64,000 nt of DNA, taken from the NCBI RefSeq assembly GCF_000471905.2, contig NW_006500340.1:3750974-3814973 (forward strand), read 5' to 3'. This stretch comes from Amborella trichopoda (taxonomy: Eukaryota > Streptophyta > Magnoliopsida > Amborellales > Amborellaceae). The position numbers were made by a program, and so were the translations under genes. Of this stretch, positions 11,656-23,806 are shown piece after piece. Position 1 is the first letter of the stretch. Every line of letters begins with the position of its first letter. The notes under the pieces were generated by a model that was not told where the DNA came from, did not search any database, and worked only from the letters and a program-made list of their open reading frames with translations.

Positions 11656-11941
11656 AGAGCGGTTGAATCGACCAATCTACCTCTTAAACCGGTTAAATCG
11701 CTTTCAAACCCATATCTGATTAACCGTTTCGGTTAAGTTCCAATTCGATTTTGCAAACGCTAATAAAGATAGAGAGAGAGAAAAAAGGTGGCCGGAGCGG
11801 TTGAATCGACCAATTTACCACTTAAGCCAGTTAAATCGCTTTCAAACCCATATCTGATTAACCGTTTCGGTTAAGTTCCAGTTCGATTTTGTAAACGCTA
11901 ATACGCTAATAAAGATAGAGAGAGAAAAAAGGTGGCCGGAG
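11656..11941. repeat. tandem duplication, period 139 bp
   Basis: Two units start gagcggttgaatcgaccaat at 11656 and 11795 and stay nearly identical through tctgattaaccgtttcggtt and aaagatagagagagaga. An internal piece (cgctaata) is doubled at the end of unit 2. Confidence 0.9.
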
Positions 11942-12428
11942 GGAAGGCTTCAACAAGCGAGAGACTAAATAACAGATTGTTCCACGTAAAGTGATTGTAG
12001 ATCCACTCTACTCAATGGAGAGAGATTAGACTAATAAGTCATGACACGATAATTGTAGATCTATTCTCACCATCACCGTTCATCTATGACACTTATGACC
12101 ATACATTATCTATGGTCATAGAAATCATCGTGCACCTACCTTTAATTATTTTCACTACAATGACACAAGAAGTCCTAGACTAGCAAGTTGGTATATAGAA
12201 CCGGAGTACACCGTCAATCTCCACCATCAGTTGCATCACAGGGACGGTGGAGATGAGATGGAAAACAGTGAACATTTTAAGGAGTTTCACGCACATAAAA
12301 GAGAGAGAGATCAAAGTTATTTATTAATCAAATATGATTGAAAACCATAACTTAGAAGTAAGGAAGTTCCAAAATTTATTTACACAAATTGCAGAAAATA
12401 AAGGAGGAAATGAAAAACCATAAGAGCT
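11942..12428. other. region below the ABC1-type gene, no gene seen
   Basis: Includes a partly palindromic tract at 12040-12250 (catctatgacacttatgacc with tctatggtcatag) related to the small family also seen near 13200, 14640, 45950, 48400 and 51600. Bases just before 12429 are the likely 3' UTR of the ABC1-type gene. Confidence 0.45.
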
Positions 12429-15400
12429 TTAAGGGGCCATGAGTCCTTCAATGGTGTAAGTGAGAGACTCGGCCCAGTCAGATTTGAATAAGAGTGTTTG
12501 TAATGTCTTCATCACATCATAACCTGGATCAAGCTTCCTTTGCCAACCCTGCAAAACATAACGAAACACATTCAAACATAACCAAAACAAAAAAACAAAA
12601 AGACTTTTAAGACTTTTCTTCCCTCTCCTATGGATGATCTTTAACAAATCATTGTAGTGACCAATAAATTAAAGAGAGCAGCAAATAAATCTATGAATGG
12701 TTTTTTTTTTTTCCTTGGTTACTTCATCAAGGTAACACATTCTATCTTGTTTCAACTCTTGCCAATCAAACATGAAACGTAGAGAGAGATGATACCTCGA
12801 GGACAAGAATAGTTACCATCACGGTACAAACATTTCCATCAACATTGACTTTATGACGTCGAACTTGTTCGAGCAGTTGCCGCATGCAATCTGCAGGATG
12901 TACAGCTTCACCCTCTGGAGTGCTCCAAAAGGTAAAATATTTCTCAACTTCCTGGCACAACATCAAAAGAAGACCAAAATGAAAACCTCAACTATCTAAG
13001 AAAGATAAATCATTAGAAGCCAGAAAGGTTTAAATGAGAGGGAAGAATAATTTCCATTGTTATATGTTTTAGAATTAGATTTTACTGAAAAAAGAAGCCA
13101 TAGAAGACGGATAGTAAATAAAATATAAGGAATTCATACAAGAGAACCAGAGCATGCAAATCACAAGAGTCAAGCAGAAAAGGAATGGAGGTTCCTATCA
13201 TTGTTCTTCAGTGGCTTTTGAATTCCTATCATTGTCTTATTCTGGTGGGTCCCACGCTCTATCCATACCTTCTATTGTTTGAATGGATGGTCATGATTCC
13301 AATGGAGAATCGCTTCCCAATGTCAATTGGACTATAGTATTACAATTCCATAACCTTATTTACTGTGAATATCGGAAGAGGCACATTATTCAATGTGGGT
13401 GAGAAACAAAGAAATAAGCAATAATCACACAGGAATCTTTTAACAATGAGAAAGTCTGGAATGGCCGGTGAAAGAAACTTATGATATTGGCAAATGATGT
13501 AAACTTCAAATTAAATACAAAAGAGAACCAGATAGAGTAAACTAAAACATTAGTTAAAAAGAAAGCAAAAAGGAAAGCATCATAATCCAAAGGAAGCACA
13601 GAAAACCCTATCATTTCCAGCTATTTCTAAAGCATAGGCTCTGCCGCAATTTAAAAGCGACAAAAACACCTGATATACCTACCAAAGAAGAGAAAAGGAT
13701 AAACCAGCATAACACCTAAAGACCTTTGAATGCCAGCCATTTCTAATGCAATGCCTCTGCTACAAACTAAATGACCAATATACCCTCAGAAAGGAAAAGA
13801 AAAGACGACATCTCCAGTAAGGAATTAGGAATCTACAATTTTCTATGCATATAAGGATTAATTAATATCCCCACTAAAATAAAAGCAAAAAAAATAACGA
13901 TATGTTACCTCTAAAAAGGCCTTAGGGTTTGGACAGTTCTGTTTCTGTGAAAACTTCAGGGTGCACTCTGCAGCAGTGCGGCCATCTCTAAGTGCAACAG
14001 CCTTAAAGAAATCCAACAAAATTACTCTGTCACTCTGAGAAAGCTCAGCAGTCATGCCAACATCAATAAATTTAACATGGGGCCTCGATCTAAACAGTCT
14101 TTTACTTGATGTTTTGGTATTAGGAACATAAACAAGAATATTTCCAGGATGCATATCTGCATGGATAAAATTGTCCACCTGAAAAGAAACAAGAATTCAA
14201 GAATCAGATGGCATGTATCCATCTAGTGAGCCAATACTGGTTGTTTCTGTGCAACCCAAATGAAAATGCATATATAGAATTAAAGAATTATCAAAGAATG
14301 AGATAAGGTACAATTGGAAAAGAAAAAGAAGAGAAAAACAGCCCAATAATCAATGTCAAATAAATACATTTGCAGTTTTGTTATTATGGAAGGGTGATGA
14401 TTTGCAAAGTAGGGAACACCAAAATGAAAGAGCATTGCCCAGTGATCTTTTATTAAAAAAAATATCACCTAGTGTAGTCATTCTATCTTGGACTTCAGTC
14501 CAAAAGCTTTATGAGAAAATCAAATTAGTCTTCAAATATGTTGAGTAAAAGAATATCAAGATTAATTTTGAAAGCATCTCACAAAATACAGTTTGTGTAT
14601 AAGCAGTGCGAAAATATATGTATAACTTTTCAAGTACAATGATGGACAATGATGGAGGTAGAGTCTCTCTCTCCCCATCACTTTCCATCCTTTTATTGGA
14701 CAATGATGAACCAAATGAACATGATTTCCCAATAGACCTTATGATTAGTATTCCCTGCCTAATATAGAAAGAAAACCCCAAAGCCAAGAAAATAGAAAAC
14801 CTCAAGCCCAAGAAAATAACTTACAAGAAGCATCTTGAGGAGGGCATGGGTCCCAATGTGAGCCAAAGCCTTCTTTATTCGAGCATGCCCCTTGAGCACA
14901 TCGACATAATAGGCAACACTCTCCCCCTGCTCATATGTCTCCACCAAAACAGCGGGATGAACAAGTGGGTATAAGGGCTTTGGAAAGGATACATCTTTCC
15001 ATCTCCGAAAGTTATATGCAAACCTGCTTAATTGTGCGGCTTCCCTCGCAAGATCAACTTGAGAAAGCATGAAAACCGCAAATTGTTGAACACTTTCATC
15101 GAGTCTCAACCACCTCAATGTTGGAATTAAGTAAGATATTTTTGCAACCGAATTGATAATCAAGAAATCTCTCCTTATCGACTCTGCAACACCAGGATGC
15201 CTGACCTTGACTGCGACCACCATGGTTTTGATTCGATGACCAGGGTATTTAAACCTCAATGATGCTCGGTGAACTTGAGCAATACTACCTGAGGCCACAG
15301 GATCCTCCTCAAAGTCCTCAAAGATTTCCGAGAGTTTACGACCAAATGCATTTTCTATAGTTTTTTTTGTGTAAGAAAAGCTATGTGCTGGTGCTTTAGT

Positions 15401-17301
15401 TTGAAGTTTTGACAACTCAGAGCAGAGGTCTATAGGGAAAAGGTCAGGACGAGTAGCAGCCCATTGACCCCATTTTATGAAAGCTGGGCCTGCCTTTTCT
15501 AGGGTGAGATGAACCAATTGAATCCAAATTTTGCGAAATTGAAGACCAAAACAATCGGCAAATGGACTCGTCAATAGAGAAGGAGTGAACAACACCGCCA
15601 AATAGATTGCTCTCAAAAATAGCAAAAGGCCCTCAATGAGGGATAAAATAAGCGAGATAAAATAAATATGTCCATCTTCAGCTTGCATGTAAATGGTAGT
15701 CCTTTTCGGAAGAGGTTTGCGTTCTGCGGCATTTCTTCTTTCCCATGCTGCCTCTCCAATGAAGAAAGAAAGAAGACTTGGAGTAAGGAGGCGTGATCTT
15801 GTGATCGCAAGGCTCACAAAGCATACAATTCTATTCACAGGTGGAAAAGAATAACTACTGTAAGAAAAGGTTCGAGGAACCCTTTTCCTAGAACCTTGCG
15901 CATACCGTGTATTTGGTGAGACAGTCGGATGCATTCTGTAACCTCTTCTAATCTTAGGCAGCTTGCAAAATGAGTGATGTCTGCCTAACACAGAAGGTAG
16001 TCTACTACTCATAAGATTCCCAACATCTTGAATGATCGAAGAAATGGATGCCTGAGAAGGCTGCAAAAGATTCCCAAATTTCGTTAGAGTTCGTAGCTCC
16101 AACATCCTGCAGTCAACACATCCAAGTTGAATTTCATAATTATGCATATATTTCTGGCATTGAGTTCATTCTCCTTAAGCTATATCAGATAGTTCATTCC
16201 CCTTAAGCTATATCAGATCATAATCAAGTGGTAAACAGATATCAGATCATAATAAAGTAGTAAACAGTATCACCACTTAAAATTGTCGCAAAGTGACTAA
16301 AGATGTGAAGTTCTTATTGGAGAAGTAAAGTTTTACTGTAAAAACGATAGGGAAATGTTGCTTCTGTATTCCTGTATTTTGGCTCTTAAAGCAGCATGAT
16401 TTAATTATCAAAAACCACCATGCACGGAAAACTAGGGGATAATCTTGGCTCTACAAAATTCTAGTCAAGGGAAGGATAAAAAAAAACATTAAAAATAAAA
16501 AAAGTTGGTCAAGGTATATTATATGCCACAATAAAACTTATCAAGTGGGTATAGGCAGTTATTTACAGAGATTGAAAATAAAAATAAATGAAAATAAAAA
16601 CAACTAGGCATTACCCAAAACGTTTATATAAAGAGAATAAGATGAATTAAGTAATTCAATAGAAAGTTTCGTACATAAAAAAATAAAAAGAACAGCAGAA
16701 CTGTACAAGCAAAAGCAAAACAGTTGGGGAGAATGCAAGGAAACAAATGCAGAGGAAAACAAGAGACCATTCAATAAAAATGGATCCATCCCAAAGAATT
16801 AAGCAATGGTATAAAATGCCATAAATAACCAAACCTCTCTCTCTCATCCCCAAGAATTAAGCAATGGCATAAAATACAATAAATAACCAAACTTCTTTCT
16901 CATCCCAAAGAATTAAGCAATGGTACAAAAAAAATCCAATGAATAACCAAAAACTTCTCTCCCATTCTCTCTCAACAAAAAAAGAAAAAGTCGCAAGTTA
17001 CAGAAATTCTCTCATTTTCTTTAAATTAAACAATCACCATTACTATTAAGCAGAGACCAAAGAACATGTCAAAGGAAAAAAAAAAAGCATAAAAAATGAG
17101 ATTTCTTTTCAAGCAAAACCATTGAAAAATGGAAATAAAGCTGAAAAATCAGTAATTTAGAAACCAAAAATCCAAACAATTTTTATCACAGAGAGTTTGG
17201 AGTCAAGAACAAAAGAAAAGAGATTTGGAATGGCGATTTTCCGACAAGGAATTTTCAACAATCAGCGGAATTAGGGCAACTATTCATACTGACCTCGACA
17301 T
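12429..17301 (-). CDS. ABC1/UbiB-family atypical protein kinase (ABC1K), plant
   Basis: Five exons: 17301-17294 (ATGTCGAG), 16106-14825, 14178-13909, 12951-12796 and 12548-12429, all GT-AG, giving 611 residues. The start is set by ATG TCG AG joined to G ATG TTG GAG in frame. The ABC1 domain starts near residue 200: KWGQ (214-217, the KxGQ motif), loop VASGSIAQVHRA (273-284), VAVKV with Lys303, catalytic loop IHADMHPGN (435-443), and IDVGM (468-472), where DVG stands in place of the usual DFG. The N-terminus is Ser/Arg-rich, with hydrophobic segments near 95-118 and 151-180, fitting an organelle membrane protein. Family members support quinone and lipid metabolism in mitochondria or plastids. 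The C-terminus (WQRKLDPGYDVM, then GLMAP) recalls Arabidopsis At1g61640. Intron 1 holds tandem repeats; the upstream region is GA-rich. Confidence 0.9.
16793..16965. repeat. three tandem units of about 58 bp in ABC1K intron 1
   Basis: Units begin caaagaattaagcaatggta and end ataaccaaac plus a CT-rich run; starts lie near 16793, 16851 and 16905. Located in the large first intron of the minus-strand ABC1-type gene. Confidence 0.85.
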
Positions 17302-17565
17302 TGCGGCATACAGAGAGAGAGAGCGAGAGAGAGAGAAGAGGAATTAATCGGCGAGGCAGGGCTGAGATCGGCGAGGAGAACAGACCAACGGGTAGCAGAG
17401 AGAGAGCTAGCAGTGATTCTTCTTTTCAAACGACTTGTTGGGACCTCGCCACGCGTTCCCGTTGATCAGGGGTTTTAGAGAGAGAGAGATTCTAAAGAGA
17501 GGTGGCGACGCGCGAACTTGAGGTTGTGTTACTTTAGAGAGAGAGAGAGAGAGAGAGAGGTAGGT

Positions 17566-18008
17566 NNNNNNNNNNNNNNNNNNNNNNNNNNNNNNNNNNN
17601 NNNNNNNNNNNNNNNNNNNNNNNNNNNNNNNNNNNNNNNNNNNNNNNNNNNNNNNNNNNNNNNNNNNNNNNNNNNNNNNNNNNNNNNNNNNNNNNNNNNN
17701 NNNNNNNNNNNNNNNNNNNNNNNNNNNNNNNNNNNNNNNNNNNNNNNNNNNNNNNNNNNNNNNNNNNNNNNNNNNNNNNNNNNNNNNNNNNNNNNNNNNN
17801 NNNNNNNNNNNNNNNNNNNNNNNNNNNNNNNNNNNNNNNNNNNNNNNNNNNNNNNNNNNNNNNNNNNNNNNNNNNNNNNNNNNNNNNNNNNNNNNNNNNN
17901 NNNNNNNNNNNNNNNNNNNNNNNNNNNNNNNNNNNNNNNNNNNNNNNNNNNNNNNNNNNNNNNNNNNNNNNNNNNNNNNNNNNNNNNNNNNNNNNNNNNN
18001 NNNNNNNN
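17566..18008. other. assembly gap (443 N) flanked by (GA)n
   Basis: Both edges are GA microsatellites (17535-17560 and 18018-18043), so the gap was probably caused by collapse of GA-rich repeats near the ABC1K promoter. True length and content are unknown. Confidence 0.95.
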
Positions 18009-18010
18009 GT

Positions 18011-18043
<33 letters not shown>

Positions 18044-18044
18044 G

Positions 18045-18400
18045 GTTGTGGAGTGCTTGAAGGAGGGCATTAGAGTGAGAGGCAGGGTTTTAGAGGGAGA
18101 AAGGGTTTAAAGACTTTTTTTAAAGACTCTATACTCTACAGCAAGGGGGACAGGTTTTAGAGAGAGGAGGGTTTAAGAGTTTTAGAGAGAAAAAGAATGG
18201 GGATTTAAAGTAAGGAGTATTTTAGAGAGAGAGAGATAAGGGGTTGTGAAGCACTTGAGGGAGGACACTAGAGTGAGAGGCAGGGTTTTAGAGTGAGAAT
18301 TAAAGACTTTTTTTTAGGACTCTAGAGCATGGGGGACAGGTTTTAGAGAGAGGAGGGTTTAAGAGTTTTAGTGAGTAAGGAGTATTTAAAAGATATGGTT
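18045..18400. repeat. direct duplication, period 198 bp
   Basis: Unit 1 starts gttgtggagtgcttgaagga at 18045; unit 2 starts gttgtgaagcacttgaggga at 18243. Shared blocks include gagtgagaggcagggtttta and gacaggttttagagagagga. The phrase ttttagagagag recurs throughout 17460-18430, suggesting more copies inside the N gap. Confidence 0.85.
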
Positions 18401-19509
18401 GAGGCTTTGGGGTTTGAGAGAAAAAAGAGAAGGAATTTTAAAGCATTCAAAAGAGAAACTTGAGGCTTAGAGGACTTAAACTTTAGGCTTAGAGGACTCT
18501 TTCTTTCACTACCACCTCAATGAAGTATCAAACTCTCTCACAAACTTAAAAACACTCACACTTCACCTATAACAAGGACCCTCTCTCTCTCTTTAGAACT
18601 CAAATGGGACTGGAGTAGTTCTCTCTTTAGAACTCAAAGGGTTTTGCGATTTGAGAAGCTCTCTCTGTCTCTCTTACATAGCAGCATTCTCTCTCTTCGA
18701 GCATTGAAGTTGTTATCTAATGGTGATGCATGCGGATACAGCTTAACATACTGAAAAGAGTAATGTGTTTATGGTGCCTTTCATCTTATCTTCAAAATTT
18801 AGCTAATACTTAAGTTTAGATTTCGTCGGCCCAAAGTCTCAGTTCTTGGCCGATAAAAATAGGCTTCACAGTTGCATCTCTTATCCATAGTCTGCAAACC
18901 CCGGACCGATATGAGTTGGGTAGTGAACCAGGTTGGTCGAACAATGTGATTTTAAGATTTGGCAATGATTTACACAATTCGATCAATTAATATCTTTGCA
19001 AGTTAAAGAAATGTGCAAAATAATTTTCAATCGGCAAGAAAGAAACCTCATATATCTAAATTTTTAGTATAATCTTACAACTTATTTCCATAAAAAGCTG
19101 ATATATAGAGAAGACAGAGAGGGAGAGGCAGCAATACGCATTACATTTTTAAGACTTTCTTTAAATTGGAGAAAGGATTTCCTTTTTTGTTTTTATTCTT
19201 TTAATTTTAATCCACTTGAGTTGAGCAATTATAAATTTTTAAAATATGTATTTGCATTAGCCTCTATCAGTATTTTGGAAGGGCATTTACTATTTCTTAC
19301 TAAAATTTGTAAATGAAAAGTTCTCGACTCTTATAACTTTTAATCCACAAAAAAAAAAAAAATGATTTCTTCTTTATTAAGTTATATTATACATGATATT
19401 ATATTATTACTGCATAAATCAACCAACTTAAATGTAGGATTAGAGTTAATGGAAGGCTTGAATTTGGGCTGCAAATTAAAGACGGGCCAAATAAAATGTC
19501 TTCTGCCTA
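18401..19509. other. intergenic, no gene seen
   Basis: CT-rich to about 18690, then AT-rich. No reading frame with recognisable content. Confidence 0.55.
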
Positions 19510-20460
19510 ATCTAGTCTATCATAGAAACCGTCAGATCAATTGATGGACCGTGATTGAGAGACCTAATGTAATATGCCGTAGGCTTCATCAGATAAACAT
19601 GGCATTTATGTTGGTCCTGTTCTTTCTCCAATGCCTTTCATCCATTGTACGCCATTGTAAAGATGTGTTCTGCGGTAGTTTAGGTAGAAACAGATTCTAC
19701 CTTATCCTTTTTGTATATTATTTTTAAACAACGCTTAATAAAAAGGCTTAAATGTCAACTTTTATTTTTCTAATATATGTAAGTTTTCAAAATCAATCAT
19801 GTATCAATTTTTCATATTTTCATTTTTAATTTCTCTTTTCTTTATTTTCATTTTTAACCCGGACATAACACTTAAAAAATACTAGCTCGAATGAGTGACC
19901 GGAGTAATTCCATATAAACAGAATAATCCGACTCTGCCGTATCTCTCTCTCTCTCTCCTTGCTTTTTTAGGTGATTAATCTCCCTTATCTAGTCTATCAT
20001 AGAAACCATGAGATCAATTGATGGACCGTGATGGAGAGACCTAATGTAATCTATCGTAAGCTCCATTGGATATCATAGCATTTATGTTGGTCATGTTCTT
20101 TCTCCAATGCCTTTCATGCATTGTAAACCGACAAAGCTTTTTTATGTTGTGGTTTAGGTAGAAGCAGACTCTACCTCATCCTTTCTCTACATTACCGATA
20201 AACAAAACTTAATAAAAAGGCTTAAATGTCAAATTTTATTTTCCTTATAAATGAAATTTCAAGTATCAAATTTTCATATTTTATTTTTTCATTTTGCATT
20301 TCTCCTTTCTTTTTTTCATGTTTTAACCCAAGCATAGCACAAGTAAAACACGAGTTCAAATGAGGAACTGGAGTAATTCGACATAAATGCAGTAATTCAA
20401 CTTTGCCACTGTCTCTTTCTCCCCTCTTGCTTTCTTTAGGTGATTAATCTTCCTCGGAGA
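19510..20460. repeat. large tandem duplication, period about 477 bp
   Basis: Both units start atctagtctatcatagaaac (19510 and 19987) and share gatcaattgatggaccgtga, tctttctccaatgcctttca, ttaataaaaaggcttaaatg and a closing taggtgattaatct. Divergence is roughly 10-15 percent with small indels. No coding capacity. The opening 150 bases of each unit look like the small palindromic family listed under 51590. Confidence 0.85.
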
Positions 20461-21352
20461 TTTAAAGGATGACCAAGAATCACACAATTTCTCTAAATAC
20501 GATGCGCGTGGAATCTCAGCCCAAAATAATGTCCACGTATGTAATTTTCTCTTTCTATAACAGAATCCGCGTGCTCTTTTCTTTTCTCTCTGCAATAATT
20601 CAAGGTACCAATTTTTGCTAATGTCTTCATAAGAGAGCTAGCAGTGGTGGCAACACTCTATAGAAAGTTTAATGTTCAATGAGAGTTCTTTGTACAATAA
20701 TCAGAGTTATTGTATGAAAGAGTGCTTCACTCTTTTGGCATTTAGCATTGCTTTATCTGTCAAAGCTATTGTTTATGGGTTGCTTTGCAACATTAAAAAG
20801 CCCCTCAAAAAAAGGGTGAATAACTAATGAGTACTCAAGACAGCAGATAATAACCCATTTGCAGGGACAACCCCACCTCTCCCCTATCCATTATTCAATT
20901 ATTTTCTTTAAATCAAAAGAAAGTGCAAAATTTTAAATTTTAAATTTTAAATTTCTCACAGCACATCCTCATTTTCTAACCAAATAAGAAGAGAAAATAG
21001 AAGGAGAAGATTGGGCCCACAGTGATCTCTCTCTTTCCACACATCAAAACAGAAAATCGAAAATCGAACCAGTTATCTAACACAAATAACAGAAACTTGT
21101 AAAAATATTTCAAGTCCATCCGTGCACAATACTATTATAAAATAACCAAAAAACGTTGCAAACCTACAAAGTCAATTCTAAACCATAAACCAAGAAGGGC
21201 CTTGGCCAAACAGTCTACATATTAAGTTGCCCTTGGCCTAACAGTCTACATATTAAGTTCACAATCAAGTGACTCAACTAATATAGCAAAAGAAACCCAA
21301 ATGCCCTCAAAAGGGATAATGAACATTATGCCCCTCACTAAGGCCTGAGCAC
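20461..21352. other. intergenic, no gene seen
   Basis: Contains a short triple ttaaatttta run near 20930-20955 and a doubled piece aacagtctacatattaagtt (about 21209 and 21240). Bases just before 21353 are the likely 3' UTR of the phytocyanin gene. Confidence 0.55.
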
Positions 21353-23014
21353 CTAAAAGGCCAACCAAGGGGAAATGACCATCATACCCCCAAGGCAAGC
21401 CAAGAATAGAGGCCCAATAGCTAGTTTTACGCCAGTGTTTGGGGTAGGAGGTTTAGAGGGGGTCCCCTCCCCGCCGCCCTGCCCAGGTTGACCAGGTTGA
21501 TCAGGCTGACCGGCATCAGGGGCAGCCGCAGGAGCCAGAACTCCTGACTGAGCCATGACTCTAACAATGAGTTTTTGACCATTTTTGCAGTGAACGGGTT
21601 GCCCACTAATGAAGTAGAAGAATCCGTAGCGTTCGAATGTGAAGGTTGTATCACCATCTTCGAACTTGAAGATGGGGTTCGATGTGTTGCAGCGTAAGTA
21701 ATCCCTTGGGTTCACAACCAAGACAGAGTCATTGTTATACTTGAAGTCTATAGAGAGAAAAAGGGAGAAAAGAAAGGCAAGAAAACCAAGGTAGAAATTA
21801 GGATCATAGAAAAGAAGGGAGAAACAAAATGAAAAACTTGCACTATAGAGTAGAATGAAGCAAACATATGGGGCTGGAAAATTAAATTTAAATGGAGAAT
21901 GGGGGGGATTTTGCAGAGAGAAAAATTGGTCAGTAGTGAACTGAGATCATCTTGTCATTTAAATAAGTTAGGTGATACATAACAGAAAGATACAAATGTG
22001 CATGATTTAGCAGTTTCTTGGATCAGGGATAACATGGTTACTGGCCATATTTCAAAGAATGTGAGCTAATTACATTTGTTAAGTAACTTATAATATATAT
22101 CCCAAACAATAGAAACAAATAGGTAACCTTTTAAAATTTAATTAAATTGACAAAAGTAGACACTTAAGGAGGTCAAATAGTAATTTGGGGAGCTGATGAC
22201 ATGGTTTCTTAAAGAATACTATAAGTCTTAAACTGTATGGATACTAATGAAGTGTCTCCTGTTTCTTATCAGAACTAAGGAGCCATCTCCTCTGTCAGTC
22301 ATTGAGGAAACACAGTGCAGATTAAAAGTAAATGTAGTACACAAATCATATACTGCAGGTGGTCTATTATAACCAAATTGAATGTGGAAACTTTGACATT
22401 GTCACCTCAATGTAATCATGGAGTGTTCCCAAAACAATCCCAAAAAAAAAAATATTTATAGAGAAACAAGCTAAGTAAAATGCACTTAAAGTTCAGAAAT
22501 GTTGAAATAGTATGTATAAAATTTTGAAAAAACATATATACAAATTTATTTTTGCTCTTTTGGTTCAATGGGCGAGTTTTCACTCGCATAAAATGGGAAA
22601 CAAGTTTCCATAAGTGCAGGAACAAAGAATTATAAATGAACAAAGAACAATTGGAAAATAAATAAATAGATAGAACTAGAACTCAACTGGTAAGAAGAAA
22701 AACTAAATAAATAGTGGAATAAGCCAACTCTAAAATTGAGAAGCAAGGAAAAGAAAGAAAAAGTAGTCAAACATTGGAAATAAACCAACAATTAAATTGA
22801 ACATGAGGTTTAGTTACTTACAAATAGAGTCTCCTACGTGGAACCGGTTCCTCGCCGCCCACTGGTTGTAAGTTTCTGTCTCGTTTCCGATAGGTTGATG
22901 CCATCCATGGGGCCCACCCACCCTGAACTCAAAGAAAGCATCAATGGTGACCACCATCGCCCAAAAGCAAAGCCAAAGGCAAATTGCTTGGGATTTCGAG
23001 AGAGAGCAAGCCAT
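21353..23014 (-). CDS. early nodulin-like phytocyanin, GPI-anchored
   Basis: Exon 1 is 23014-22822 and exon 2 is 21747-21353, with a 1074-bp intron (ATTT|gtaagt...tctatag|AC); the product has 195 residues. Residues 1-26 form a signal peptide ending VVTIDA. Residues 27-128 are a plastocyanin-like domain: GWHQP, RFHVGDS, then FFYFISG and VHCKNGQKL. Cys84 and Cys118 fit the structural disulfide. The copper-ligand Cys of uclacyanins is Ser112 here, so copper binding is not expected; this is usual in early-nodulin-like proteins. Asn-X-Ser/Thr sites lie at 44, 71 and 85. A Pro/Ala/Gly/Gln linker (about 136-168) could carry arabinogalactan, and the hydrophobic tail from about 171 to 195 fits a GPI signal. 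Such proteins sit on the outer plasma membrane; some guide pollen tubes or sieve-element walls. The exact role here is unknown. Confidence 0.92.
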
Positions 23015-23136
23015 TGTAATAATGTGGAGATGTAGTAGTTAGAGACAGCAATATGTTGCAAACAGGGAGAGAGATACTTGATGGGGTGAGGGAGAGATAG
23101 AGAAGAGGTAAATAGTCTTAAAGATAGTTGCATGGT

Positions 23137-23144
23137 TATATATA
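23137..23144 (-). promoter_or_regulatory. candidate TATA box of the phytocyanin gene
   Basis: The minus strand reads gttatatataac about 125 bases before the ATG at 23014, a fitting distance for a plant TATA box with a 5' UTR of roughly 90 bases. The presumed UTR is rich in ct and ga runs. Confidence 0.5.
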
Positions 23145-23458
23145 ACTGTTTAGATTTCGAAGAAGTGGAGGGAAAAGCGGTTAATGCACAAATGAAAGAG
23201 AGAGATTTTTAAAAGATAGAGAATGTTTTTAAATATACCAAGAGAGACAGAGTTTTTAAACGATTGAGAGAGAGAGAGAGAGAGTTGAGATTAAGAGAGA
23301 GAGAATGTATGTTTTTTTTGTGCGTGTAAGAGTGATTTTAAAATGAAGAGTAAACGGGAACAAGTCAAGGGCGGTTAAGCCTTTCACTTGAGGTTGGTTA
23401 TAGTTTGACCTGCGCTTCGCCCGCCTTATCGGGGGAAGTGGGCAAATGGTATTGTAGA

Positions 23459-23742
23459 CCAGGGGTGGTAATGGACCCCACTTCCGGACCCAACTTGGGT
23501 TCCGGATATGGGTATACTCAGCAAGTCGGGCCTTGGTCTGGGCCCATATAGACCTGACCCATACCTAATTGAAATAGTGTTACTATATAGATAATATAAT
23601 ATTAATATTTTAATATACATTTTTTATTATAATATTTAAAAAATACATATATATTTTATAAAACATTTGAATATCTATATTTTGAATTTTTTTGGATCAA
23701 ATCCGATAACTTTGGCTCCAACCCAACCTGTTGCCACCCCTA
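23459..23742. mobile_element. 284-bp hAT-type non-autonomous element
   Basis: Ends are caggggtggtaa and, at the right, ttgccacccct (inverted match). An 8-bp direct repeat attgtaga flanks it at 23451-23458 and 23743-23750. Eight-base duplications and CAGGG ends are typical of hAT. No reading frame inside. It lies about 450 bases upstream of the phytocyanin ATG. Confidence 0.75.
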
Positions 23743-23806
23743 ATTGTAGAGTGACAAATAGGATGACCTTTTATTTTTGGAAAATATATATAGTAGAGAA
23801 ATAAGG

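Noticed and set aside
14759..14824. Extension of the ABC1K frame past 14825
   Set aside because: The sequence is intronic: a gtaagt donor follows codon CTT, and the next exon resumes with the catalytic loop.
17518..18070. Frames of about 180 codons on both strands
   Set aside because: They consist of N gap and (GA)n only. The same holds for 29032-29799 and 40409-40734.
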